A DNA stretch of 64,000 nucleotides from Ciona intestinalis (Eukaryota > Chordata > Ascidiacea > Phlebobranchia > Cionidae). The position numbers and the translations under genes are program-made. Below the pieces are notes generated by a model, which was not told where the DNA came from, did no database searches, and was given only the letters and a program-made list of their open reading frames with translations. Shown piece by piece: positions 50,608 through 61,818 of the stretch (positions are counted from its first letter, which is position 1; each line of letters opens with the position of its first letter). The stretch spans positions 1,309,008 to 1,373,007 of the forward strand of contig NC_020171.2 in assembly GCF_000224145.3 (NCBI RefSeq). The letters run 5' to 3'.

Positions 50608-52499
50608 ATGTTTCAAAAGCAGAAGAGTTTAAACCTACTGTCTCTCCTTTTGAGTTTGATTTTTATAACAGGTAAAAACACAACAGTTTTGAAATGTGTA
50701 GTAATTGTACAACAGTGGTAATTTATGTTTTGTTTCACCAGTTCAAAAGTCGATGCGCAATGTTACGTTTTCATTAAGTAGTTATGTTTTCATTAAGTAC
50801 ATATTACATAATTGTAACGTGGATATATTTTGATATCATTGTCGAATTTGTGCATGTGATTTATAAGATCTAAAATCCAAAGTAGTAACAGTCGGTTTTA
50901 ATTGAATTCCAGTCCGGCTATTTTAACATTGCTACCTTTATGGGCGTACGTGTCCTTGGACAAGACACTTAACGTCAGTTGCTTTAACCCAGTTGTCACT
51001 TATAGCTTGTTTAAATTGTCCGCTTTAATATCCAAAAACTCTGCTGATATATAGTAGAGTGGGGGAAGATGGGACAATTTTAACACATAATATCCAAATA
51101 GCCTGATCGTGTTTTAAAGAATTAACAACGGTCTGTGGAAGTCGTAAGGATACGGTTTTATAATTCATTGAATGTTCTTTGTTTACTACCAAATGGAAAG
51201 AGAAAACTAAACGAAAAGGTGTCCCATCTTTCCCCACCCTACTATATAAAGCTACATAGGCCCACGCGGTAAAACTTGTAAGCGGGTACGAGGCGTATGA
51301 AACAGAACACCCGTGTTGGAACGACTACCCTTACCTTGCCGCGCGAGGATAAACCAAGTTACATTCATTCATTTAACAACATTTTCACCTTCTAGGCTGT
51401 CAATCATATGTCGCACAAAGAGGGGAGCTAACTGACCCATCTTCGTTCCGTCTTTCTGATATGTATCAAATTTTCGGGTCTAAAAACGACGGGCAAGCAG
51501 CTGGGGACTCCAATAATAACTTGTTCGAGTTAATGCTGTTTAAATGGTTGTGTTCCACAGACGCGCAGCGAAACGGGAGATTTTCATTTTGCAAAGGAGA
51601 CAGAACTACAGAACCATTGTGAGTTATATGTTTATTATTTTGTTTATTTAAGCGTGCGTACTTGGGCATTAAGTATTCGATTTTATCCGGACAGTTGCGT
51701 GGGACTTTACAGTAAAATTGCGAGGACATTAAATCTCTGTATCTGAAATCATTTTATAATTTCAAAATCTTTTTGGAGTTTCAGTCATATTTAAACACGT
51801 AAAATATTTCGTTAAAAATCGCATAGTTTTTGTGGCAATGAGCTAGTATTCCAAAGTCTAATCCCTACATTTTAATTTGTCAACAGCGCCGAATAATCGC
51901 TTTATTATAGATAATGTTTCATACGCTCCGTTACCCTGATATAGGTTATAGGATATCATTACAATTCTATATTTCTTCTGTATTTGATAATTAATTGCAA
52001 TCGATTATAATTTTAATATAGTAGAAATTCGTATAATCAATCTCTCGCTTGAGTAATACATTGTAATTAATAGGATTGCGATAAAGTAATGGGAAAACCT
52101 GTAATACTTTAGATATATACTTGATTATGATGATAATGTATACGAAAAAACCGTTAGCATAAAGCAAAACTAAGTTGGGGTAAGATGGTCCATGTTTTCA
52201 TTCTCTTTTATCGTCTCATTTGGTAGTAAAAAGAGTATTTCCAAACTGTATAACCGCATCCTCACTACTAAAACACACGACTGTATCAATCTTACCCCAT
52301 TGTAATATAACCTGTTTAAAACGTCGCCTAATTATTCTCGATCTAAAACACATAGCAGATAACTATGAAGTACTTGGCATGATCTAAATTATAGTTTTTT
52401 ACTTTTTTAAGACGAATTCTTCCGGACGAAGTGAACGACCAGTCCGAGTTCCGGCGGCGAGGGTGGCGTGAAAATATGTTGCATAAGTTAATGGATTAA
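50608..52499 (+). CDS. Small secreted protein, possible peptide precursor, 3 exons, 124 residues
   Basis: Exons 50608-50671, 51396-51618 and 52412-52499 join in phase with GT-AG introns. Residues 1-22 are a strong signal peptide (LSLLLSLIFITG). The mature part has cysteines 23, 74 and 87; the last two could close a 14-residue ring (CSTDAQRNGRFSFC). RRR at 110-112 is a typical prohormone-convertase site and would free a 12-residue C-terminal peptide, GWRENMLHKLMD, with no Gly for amidation. No transmembrane segment beyond the signal, and no domain I recognise. A TATA-type promoter suggests tissue-specific expression. Function unknown; the peptide-hormone reading is inference. The family B element and MITEs fill its introns. 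Confidence 0.75.
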
Positions 52500-53226
52500 A
52501 ACGAACAATTTAAGTAGAGTACTGTGGGGGAAGATGGGACAGCTTTAGCACATAATATCCAAATATCCTGATCATGTTTTAAACAATTAACAATGGCCTA
52601 TGTGAGTCGTGAGGCTACGTTTTTGTAATTCTTTGAATGTTCTGTGTTTACTACCAAATGGGACGAGAAATTAGAACAAAAAGGTGTCCTATCTTCCCCC
52701 ACCCTACTATAATTTTACTGTTGTGTTGAGATGAAATTTGCAATATGTGTCAACTGTTGTCAAACGTACGCGAAAATAAACACATTAAATGTAATATTAT
52801 AGGGTGTTCTTTATTACTATAACCAAGCGGTCGCTTATGGGTTGTCCATATTGTCAGCAATCCATTAAAAAGCGACAAAATCCGCAACAGAAAACGCCCA
52901 AAAAGTAACCTCAGTTGTAACTCGTAAGCGGGCACGAGGTTTATGAAACAAAACACACGTGTTATAACGACTGTCTTTCCCGCCACTCAAGAATAAATAA
53001 GTTACATTTATTTATTCATATATTTAACAAATATACATTTTTCAATCGTACAATGACTTTTCAATGGCGACAAAATGATGTTAAGAGTTATTCGGCGGCG
53101 TGACGTATAATGATGATCGGTATGAAACAGAACACCCGTTTTATTGCAACTGTCGTTGTCCCGCCATGCGAAGATAAAACAAGTTACATTCATGTATACA
53201 TGCTTGTTCCGTGCAAATATTAACAA
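52500..53226. other. Intergenic between convergent genes; repeats only
   Basis: MITE at 52520-52713 and two inverted copies of the ~130-bp element at about 52895-53015 and 53110-53195. The 3' UTRs of the two convergent genes must lie here. Confidence 0.6.
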
Positions 53227-55998
53227 TTATTTCTGCGTTGCCTCTGTCTCACCATGCCACCACCGCAGTAAGATCAGAATAAATATAAAGATTAGAAGGA
53301 AAACGACAACTATCACGCTGACTGCGACCTGTAATACAAAATGTTAAGTTATTAAGTGAGACACACCTGAGACCTGGGATGTAGAATTATTGGTCTCAGT
53401 CTATTCTATTTTATGAGGGTGAGGTCTTCAGTGAGGCACACCTTAAATCTGGGATGTAGGCTTATTATTGGTATTTACCAATTATAAAACAATACAAACC
53501 ACTTCGCAACTTAAAAGTAATTAATCAAAAAACACAATTTACCGTAAGAGGTGCATTAGACACTGCAATATTCACTGTTTCAAACACGGTAATATTGTTG
53601 AGTTCAGCTGAACATACGTATTCTCCAGCGTCGGAAACCTGTGCAAATATAAACGCAATTACAAAACGAACGAATGAATGCCTTAATTTATCTCTTCGAT
53701 CACCAACGAAAATAAAAGGCGAAAATACGGGGAGTAAGAACAGAACAGCGGTCGTCGTTAACGCGCTTATATATGTTATTAATAATTATTTTTTTGTCTT
53801 TTTGAATACGGTAGCGAGATTTGGAACTATCGTAAACGAAAAGACATAATATAGCGACAAAACAACAGTTGTTAAAACACGCTTACGGCTAAAACAAATT
53901 TACAATTAATTGGAACAAAAAGCGTGGTCGCTATATTTATAGACAAAAGTAAATATAAAACATATTCGGTAGTCATGACCTTATACGCTTATACAATATC
54001 AATGCGCTATTAATATTAATGCAGTCGCATGTGCGAGTCACAGTTATTATAATGATTATAGGTGATGGTATATATAGACTAAACCACTGCGAAAGCCAAT
54101 ATGCCTATTATGGGGGCGGTTTATGGATCTGGGATCCAGGCAGAATTGGCACGTTTTGTTTTAAAGAATGATGATACGTTATTAAAAGGTCAAAAGGCGA
54201 ACCAGAATTTAAGACAAAATATAGTAGGTCAGGGAATAAAATATAACCATGTTTTCATTCGCCTTATCGTCCCCTTTTAGTACACAATATATATTTCCAA
54301 AATTATAACTGTAGGCCTATGCTTAAAAAACTGTATACTCTATAACTGTATACTCTAAAAAAATCGTTGTTAATTGTTAAAAAAACGATCAAGAAATATG
54401 GGATAACATGTGCTAACGTCATCCTTCTTAAGGTGGCTGTACACAGTATCCGGCATGCGAATTCGCTCGCGAAGTCATATGCAAACCCATTACCGAGTTC
54501 CGCATGCGGCAGCAAAATCCGGACAAAACAGACCAAACGGACGAATTCCGGATACTGTATACAGCCACCTTCACCCACAGTACTATACAATAACATACCA
54601 TTAAAAACACTATACATTAACATTACACATAGAATTACTACTACTATACTTGTTAACACAATTACGCAGCCGTCCATACCCGAACTTTTTGAATGCACAG
54701 GGACCCGTTTTCGTGTTGTACGATTCTGACGTCATCGCCCGTGACGTCAGGGATATCCCACGTGATGTTTACGTCACCATACACGTTACTGTTCTCCGTA
54801 AAATCTGTGGTAAAATGTAAAATAGAAAGTTGAGCGTTCGTCGCTTAATATAAACATATTGAATATTGGTGTTTTTAGAATTTAGAAACGCGTTTTTATG
54901 TCCGGCCCGGTGGCTTAGTGGTTACGCGCTTGCATTGTAATCAAAGGGTTTTGGGTTTGATGCTCGATACTGAAAGGGTATGTGTCATTGCTTTAACCCA
55001 TTGGTCACTAATGGGTCGTTGCACCCTGGATGTCGTGCCTCGCTGAAAGACATCACACACGTAGAATAGGATGTCTTAATTTAGTTCATTATAAATAAAA
55101 TAAAACTAATTCTAAAAAGATGAAATACCTTTCGCTTCTACACCTGACCCATTCGCTTCAAATAAACGTTCGTCTTTCGTACTCAAACAGTGTATGCACA
55201 CCTAAAATTGACACAGTAATATTTAATACCGCAAGGACATATATACGTCCAAAATAGTAACAGCAGCGGGCCTCGAACCCATAGCCACACTGTGCTGTAG
55301 TCAGCCGCGTTAGCTATAAAACGAACAAGATTTTCAAATATGCGTATAGTGTCCACTTGAAAAAACATAAATATACTGACGTGTCGACCCGGGCTCGTGT
55401 AAACATCATTTGAAATGAAGCAAATATCGACAGGGAGTGTAGCGTTGTGAATGGAACAGCTGTCGTTGATTTTTGAGATTACTTCCTCGATTTCTGGAGG
55501 ACCAGTAATGTCATCTTTCGCTTCGTCCTTCCATTCGTCTAAACATATCTTCTGAAAATCTGAGAAAAAACATTTTTAAAAAGTTAAACTGCAAAAAAAA
55601 TAATGCATATAACTTATTTATCCTCCATGATGGGGGCAACGACAGTCAATATAACAAACACGGGTGTTCTGTTTATACACCTCGTGCCCATTTATACGAG
55701 CTATACCACGTATGTAATTTTATGAGTAATTTTATATCAAAAATGTACCCTACACAATGTGTGTCAATTCACACATCACGAAACGCCACCTATAAATGTG
55801 ACAGCTTGTAAGTTCTTGCCCTGGTGTTCTTCTGGACTCCAACACGTCGGGGCTTTCCCTTGGAGCTGCTTTCCGGAATAAATCCACATGAACAAGCCAA
55901 GTAAACTGAACGTAAAATATAAGGTTATTTTTATGAGCTTTTAAGTGTATTACTTATTGTCGCTGTTATACCAATACACTACTGTATATGTAAATCAT

Positions 55999-56030
<32 letters not shown>

Positions 56031-59000
56031 GCAGTTGCAAGTTATACTAACTTGCAGTCACATTTCCATGGGTTATCCCCCAATGCGAGAGCGGCAAGGT
56101 TCGGCAGTTTATCAAAGAAACTCGCGTCTAATGTTTCCAACTTGTTTCCTTCTAAGTTAAGCATTCGTAAGCTTCGTAGTCTAGCAAATGGAGTCTGTAG
56201 AAGTAGTAAAGAATAAATGAATGAATGTCATTTAACCTCGCATGGCGGGGCAATAACAGTCGTTATAACACGGATGTTCGGGCTTACGAGTTACCATGCA
56301 TATAACTTTGTGACCATTTTTATTTTAAGTAGACAGCGAATTAAGTGTTAATGTTGATGGATTGGTTTTGTATTGTAGAGTTCAGTATAGCATATACCAC
56401 AATTTATACATTTGTATTAGCCAAAAGCCAGCCACAAGATTCGTAACCAACAAAATCAAGTGCAACCAAATGTATTCTGTATAAGAGTGTATATAGGATA
56501 TACACGTCGCCTAAAATGGCGTTTTCATTCCTATATTGAAATAGCTCTGTGGCGCTAAGTTTAAGTTGTAGCATTAGTTTTAGGCTTAGGGCATTTCGGA
56601 ATCAGCATTAGACCGATAATATGTGATTGCAAAACGCCTGAATGAGTGTGTGTAATCAAGACGCGCTCGGAGGCGCTTTTTATCAGCTGAGGCGCGCTGG
56701 GCGCAGCCAGTTCTGTTAGTAATACATGTAGTAGTACAGAGTGTTTTGTTGTGCAGTTAGTATTAGCAGTAACTGAAAAGCTGTTATAAACAGGTAAGCT
56801 ATTATAGTTATTATTAACCGTTAAGAGTTGTTATAATATGTTTATTGCGGTTAGATAGACAGATTGTATACAAATGAATGCGCAATATCATAATGAATTA
56901 CATACATAGGATTATAAATTTTAATGTAGTTTTTAAACATGGTAAATCAAAAAGCACTTATTTTCAAGCTAGTTATTTTGCAGAAGTCAGCTGTATTCAT
57001 ATAATGCACAAATATTTCTATATTTACCGGATCTAGATTAGAAAGTTCGTTTTTCCTCAAGTTAATCGTCTCAACCGAATGCAAGCCCTGGAAGGCTTCT
57101 GATTCGATCTCTGATATTAAGTTCGACGATAGTGTTAGTTCTCTTACTGAGGTGAGACCAGTGAAGGCTTTATTCTGTAAAAGTAAATATAGTAGGGTGG
57201 GGGAAGATGGGACACCTTTTCGTTCTATTTTTTTCGTCTCATTTTGGTAGTAAACCACGAATACTCAAAGATTATAAAACCGTATCCTTACGACTTCCAT
57301 AGACTGGTGTTACCTGTTTAAAACACGATCAGAATATTTATATATTATGTGCTAAAAGCGTCCCATCTTTTAACCGCTGTTTTTTTTCTACAATTTTTAT
57401 CAATGGCGTGTTTTAACGATTGCCGTTTTGCAGTTGATTCCTTTTGGTTCGTTGCTTCAGCAATATTTATCTTTTTAAAATGATGAATAAATTTATATTA
57501 TTGTATGGGGTAAAACGAATAACGTTGCGAGATACCACGTATGTAACTTTGTGGATAATTATTTTTTTGGCTGACAGTTTAGACAACCCGTAAGTGACCA
57601 CTGGGTTTGAATATAATTGCTGATAAGTGTTTTGCTCCTGGACATAGAAGCCTACAGTGGTAGCAGCGACGAACCTCGAACATGTAAACTCTGGGTTACG
57701 GGCATGCTCAAAATATATGCATACACATAATACAAATCATAGACCTGTTTCTAACATTGAAAATTACACTCACAGGAATTTTAGTAATCTGATTGACAGC
57801 CATAGTAAACGAAGCAACACTTCTGAGTTCTGAATGTGAAAGTGCTTCTATGTTTATTGAAGTCAGTCGATTTTGATCCAGGGATATTGATGTTAAACCA
57901 TACGGCCAAGGCTCAGGTATTCTCCTTAAATATATTATACAGTAGGGGTGGGGGAAGATGGGACACCTTTTACCTCTATTTTCTCGCCCCGTTTAGTAGT
58001 AAACAAAGAACTTTCAAGAAATTATAAAACTATATGCCCATGACTCCNNNNNNNNNNNNNNNNNNNNNNNNNNNNNNNNNNNNNNNNNNNNNNNNNNTCC
58101 ATGACCGTTAGTAATTGTTAAAAACACGATCAGAATATTTAGATATTATGTGCTAAAGGTGTCCCATCTTCCCCCACCCTACTATAATTAATTTTAGTAG
58201 TTGTAACATTAACAGTATTTTGAGGCCTCTGCAGTTAACTTAAAGTCAAGGTATTTTCATGAATAAACAAAGTTTTTTACCCTCGCCTGGCGGGGCGACA
58301 ACAGTCGTTATAACATATGTTTCATACACCTCGTGCCCGCTTACAAATTACCACGTATGTAACTTTGTAAGTGATAGTCTCTGGTGTCTTTATAATGAAC
58401 ATAGTCCTACCTTAGTTGTTTTTGTGCACAATACGCTTGGCTCTGCTGGCAATAACATATTCTTGTGCATACGGTCTCACGACGCGGAGTGTCTGTAAAT
58501 TATAATTTTATTGTGAAAAGGCAAGGCAAGCAAAAAAAGATTACAAAAAACATGATGAAACTTCTTTAAAGTAGGCCTGCTTGATTTCGTATTTATAAAA
58601 TCTAATATTATATTTTTATGTGATAAAGGTATACACCTTATTCCCGCAAAATCTTATAGTGGAATTCGCTTTAAAAATACTGCAAATTTAAACGGTACAG
58701 TTACCTTACATAATAACGTATATATGATTTATAGTAAATACTTATGATGTTAATATTACTTGGGTAAACAGGCTGTTGCTGATTTTGCTCCGGGTTTTGG
58801 GGCCTGTCTGTTTCACCCTGAGATTCAGGGTTTTGCTGTTGTGGGGGTTGTGGCTGGGGTCTTCTTTGAGGGGGCCTTCTCTGGGGTGGCCTTGGGTGTT
58901 GGGGTTGGTTTGGGGGCCTTTGTGGCGGCCGTCTATTTTGAGGGGGCCACCTGTTTTGCGGAGGTGGCTGTCTGTTTTGTGGCCGTTGTTGTGGCTGTGG

Positions 59001-59325
59001 CCGTTGTTGTTGTTGTGGCTGTTGTCCTCTGTTTTGGGTTGGCTGGTTGCGCTATGTTGTACATTAATTGAATGAATAAATGTAACTTATTTATCCTTAC
59101 ATGGCGGGGCAACGACAGTCGTTATTACCTGCCGGTTCTGTTTTATACACCTTTTTAATCATTTTAATTAATTTGATCTTCGCCATCGTATTCGAAGAGA
59201 TAGGTAAACATTCATGTTATGTTATGTAACTATAATAAGCCTTTTCTTACCTGGCCTTGCTGCAAAGTAGGTTGGAAACTAACCACCAAGAACAACAAAA
59301 TAGCAAAAACTTGTAAACAAATCAT
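53227..59325 (-). CDS. LRR-Ig single-pass receptor with P/Q/R-rich N-terminal segment, 12 exons
   Basis: A type I surface protein likely to act in adhesion or recognition. Exons: 59325-59251, 59051-58760, 58492-58411, 57924-57774, 57174-57028, 56194-56052, 55905-55790, 55559-55381, 55201-55129, 54804-54680, 53638-53543, 53328-53227; all phases fit, 526 residues. Signal peptide 1-20 (LQVFAILLFLVVSF). Residues 26-122 are almost only P, Q, R and N. LRRNT at about 128-150 (CTRICYC). About five LRRs at 150-285 (LTSISLDQNRLTSI, VRELTLSSNLISEI, LRMLNLEGNKLETL). LRRCT at 288-335 (NPWKCDCN to TCWSPEEHQG). Ig domain at about 365-490 with the VCIHC, ITWDI and DAGEYVCSA hallmarks. TM at 495-513, tail of only about 12 residues (LRWWHGETEATQK). 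Domain order matches the LINGO/AMIGO/LRIG class, but orthology is open. Intron 3 holds the N gap. Confidence 0.88.
54222..54597. mobile_element. Diverged MITE (second subfamily) with a nested 142-bp inverted-repeat element
   Basis: The outer element runs from a GTAGGTCAGGG start to CACCCACAGTACTATA. At 54430-54571 it is interrupted by a separate element with about 30-bp imperfect terminal inverted repeats starting AAGGTGGCTGT and containing CAGTATCCGG and CGAATTC. The inner element is GC-richer than its host and non-coding. Confidence 0.75.
57944..58188. mobile_element. MITE copy, main subfamily, spanning the assembly gap
   Basis: Left end AGTAGGGGTGGGGGAAGATG, right end TCTTCCCCCACCCTACTATA. 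The run of N falls just where the CGACTCC-TATAGACC region of the consensus should be, so little or no unique sequence need be missing. Confidence 0.8.
58048..58097. other. Assembly gap (50 N)
   Basis: Exactly fifty N, a common placeholder length. It lies in intron 3 of the LRR-Ig gene, inside a MITE, and does not touch coding sequence. Confidence 0.99.
58260..58375 (+). repeat. ~130-bp dispersed element (second family), representative copy
   Basis: Words in order: ATGAATAAA, TTTACCCTCGCCTGGCGGGG, CGACAACAGTCGTTATAACA, TTTCATACACCTCGTGCCCG, CTTACAAATTACCACGTATG, TAACTTTGTAAGTGAT. No terminal inverted repeat or coding frame. More than 20 other copies occur in both orientations, for example about 615-730, 5270-5395, 7690-7815, 8920-9040, 20790-20880, 23775-23900, 36835-36950, 44130-44250, 46110-46230, 51270-51375, 55610-55740, 56210-56320, 59060-59160 and 60440-60570. 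Confidence 0.75.
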
Positions 59326-59994
59326 GTTATTAACCCTTATTAAAATGTATCCGTACAGATAATTTTGCAACAAAATCTTTCTTTTAACTGTTCGAATGAT
59401 AGGATGGTTTAAAATGTGTGCGTGTGTGTTCGTTTACTCTTCTTTTCTTTTATACCTTGACTTCTTAAGTATGTGTTAAGTCGTATCACCTGGACAGTAA
59501 TTGCTTTCAGCTTATGTACTTATACGTGTTACGTACGTAAGGCAACTCATTTGTACAGACGATGGGTTATAAGTGTGAAAGAGGAATTCCCGCACTTGGT
59601 CGTTTAGGGGTCAAACTGTTTGAGAGGGTTCTTGGACCGAAACTTTCGTACCTTATTCTTTAATCAATGAAGGATTATCTTCGCTATAGCGGAAAAACGA
59701 TAGTCCTTAATTATGACGCGGGTGTTCTATATACGCATTGTGCCCGCTTACGAATTATTACCACTATTTAAAAATTGTTTGAATATCTTACCAAATCGGT
59801 TCGCTAACTCCAGTTTAAAGACTACATAGCGTCGCATACTGTCCGGACATAACAATATCTTCCTTAATTACAAAATGTATCATTTTATGGTTTTATTTAA
59901 TCAGCTGGTTCGTACCGTTTTTCACTAAACCCAATTTCACCAAAACTAATACGGTGTCATAACTACTGAATCCAGCTGTTACACCACTCGCATT
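59326..59994. other. Intergenic between the LRR-Ig and cyclophilin-type genes
   Basis: Spacer between two minus-strand genes: the LRR-Ig upstream region and the cyclophilin-type 3' end. Contains a decayed copy of the ~130-bp element near 59685-59760. No TATA box in a clear position and no other gene. Confidence 0.5.
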
Positions 59995-61818
59995 TTAACG
60001 ACGACGACGACGGTATCTCTGTCTCGGCTGTTGTCTACGTCGTTGTGGCTGTCGTTGTCTTCTTTGCTGAGGTCGTCGTTGCTGTTGGGGTCTGCATTGC
60101 GCGGGTTGTTGTCCAATTTTTCTGTTACATTCACATTCCTCTTTTAGATCCATTCGTGTAAAGCAATCCGCATCTCGTCTGCCTATGCAGAGGTTATCAT
60201 TATTTTGTCTCAGTTGGTCGCAGTAGTTTTTTGTGACCCTGTCTTTTCCATTAGAGCATGCTAGACCAAGTGTGTCTTCGACCGTAACATTGTGAACCGT
60301 TTCAAATACATGGCTACAAGATGCGATCTGGTACACTACTGAGTGAGTGCATTTGCCACGAGCTTTACTTTCGTCTTGTATGCATTCGATTTCTTTTACC
60401 ACGTCCTATATAGTAAATAATCTGATTAAATTTTAATAGGAATAGTTGAATGAATGAGTGCATGAATGTAACTTTCTTATGCTCGCATGGCAGAAAACGT
60501 CAGTCGTTAAAACACGGGTGTTCTGTTTCATACACACTTCGTCCCACCTAAGTTACCACACATGTATCATTTTTTTCATTCTTAAAATTTCTCACCATTC
60601 CTTTCACAACCTTCCCAAAAACTGTAAACCCGTCGTTAAGCGACCCGTAGCGGTCCTCGCAACCGGTTGTAAAAAAGAATTGCTCTGCCATTGAAACGGG
60701 GACGTTTGTTTTTGCAAAACTGAGCCAACCAGCGCCCGGGAATTGGAGTTCTGGAAATTCTTTGCCAAAATGGCTACCGTCCTCATTAATCGCGGATTTT
60801 CCTGTTTTTTTAGGAATTTGGTTTATTTTCAGATACTTAACAGTGAGCATGAGGTGTATGAAAACATCATATGTGTCTGGTGTATAAGAAGACAGACAGT
60901 GAGCATGAGGTGTATGAATACACCATGTGTGTCTGGTGTATAAGAAGACACCCATGTCATAACTCAACATTGAGCATGAGGTGTATGAATACACCATGTG
61001 TGTCTGGTGTATAAGAAGGCACCCATGTTATACCTTAAATAGTGAGCATGAAATGTAAGAAAACACCATGTGTGTCTGGTGTATAAGAAGACAGACAGTG
61101 AGCATGAGGTGTATGAATACACCATGTGTGTCTGGTGTATAAGAAGACACCCATGTCATAACTCAACATTGAGCATGAGGTGTATGAATACACCATGTGT
61201 GTCTGGTGTATAAGAAGGCACCCATGTTATACCTTAAATAGTGAGCATGAAATGTAAGAAAACACCATGTATGTCTGGTGTATAAGAAGACAGACAGTGA
61301 GCATGAGGTGTGTATTTATACTTACCGTCAATGCCTCCCCCTTGTACAACAAACCCCGGGACCACACGGTGGAATTTTGTCCCAACGTAACCTTTCTGTA
61401 ACAAAAAAAATTGTTACACAAGTCGTGATTTCAACACAAGAAATGATAAAGTACGACAGAACAAACGATATGTCCCATCTAATCCCAACCTACTATATAG
61501 TAGGGTGGGGGAAGATAGGACACTTTTAGCGTATAATGTCCAAATATCCTGATCGGGTTTTAAACAATTAACAATGGTCGTAAGGATATAGTTTTATCAT
61601 TATTCCAATGTTCCTTATTTACTACTAAATGGGACAAGAAGGAGTTAAAACGTGTCCCATCTTCCCCACCCTACTGTATGTTCACGTATATCTCATACCT
61701 CTTTTCTTTCGCAGAATAATTTGAAGTTTTCAGTTGCTTTTGGCGCCCCATCACGGAGCAAACGAATCTCGATAGGTCTGGATGGGCCAACTTTGCCAGC
61801 TTTGAACGTAAGTGTGAT
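59995..61818 (-). CDS. Cyclophilin-type domain protein with Cys-rich and Arg/Gln-rich C-terminus; N-terminal exon not found
   Basis: Cyclophilins isomerise peptidyl-prolyl bonds. Exons found: 61818-61699, 61395-61326, 60801-60596 and 60405-59995; they join in phase and give 268 residues to the stop. The cyclophilin fold is clear: LLRDGAPKATENFKLFC, GTKFHRVVPGFVVQGGG (with the catalytic Arg), FGKEFPELQF, AEQFFFTTG and FGKVVKGMDVVKEIE. After it comes a segment of about 100 residues with about ten cysteines (pairs such as CECNRK and CSHVF), then a tail rich in Q, R and P ending RYRRRR. I know of no family with this exact build. The first exon here starts in phase 0 without a Met, so at least one upstream exon, perhaps a signal peptide, is missing from my model. 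The paired cysteines suggest a secreted or ER protein. Confidence 0.82.
60835..61315. repeat. 71-bp satellite-like array with 199-bp higher-order unit, cyclophilin-type intron
   Basis: Inverted orientation relative to the 18.5-kb array (GAGCATGAGGTGTATGAATA, CACCATGTGTGTCTGGTGTA). The marker GACAGACAGT recurs at 60891, 61090 and 61289, exactly 199 bases apart, and each block contains three monomers of unequal length. The two full blocks are nearly identical, which points to recent block duplication. Confidence 0.9.

Noticed and set aside
54367-54729. Open frames on both strands around 54.4-54.7 kb
   Set aside because: They coincide with the nested inverted-repeat element and with the antisense of LRR-Ig exon 10.
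58760-59075. Gly/Val/Ala-rich and Leu/Trp-rich plus-strand frames
   Set aside because: They are the antisense of the P/Q/R-rich LRR-Ig exon, whose splice sites and phase fit on the minus strand.
60548-60997. Open frame joining cyclophilin sequence to [14 protein letters not shown]-like peptide
   Set aside because: The N-terminal half is satellite repeat read through the intron. The real exon starts at 60801 after AAACAG.
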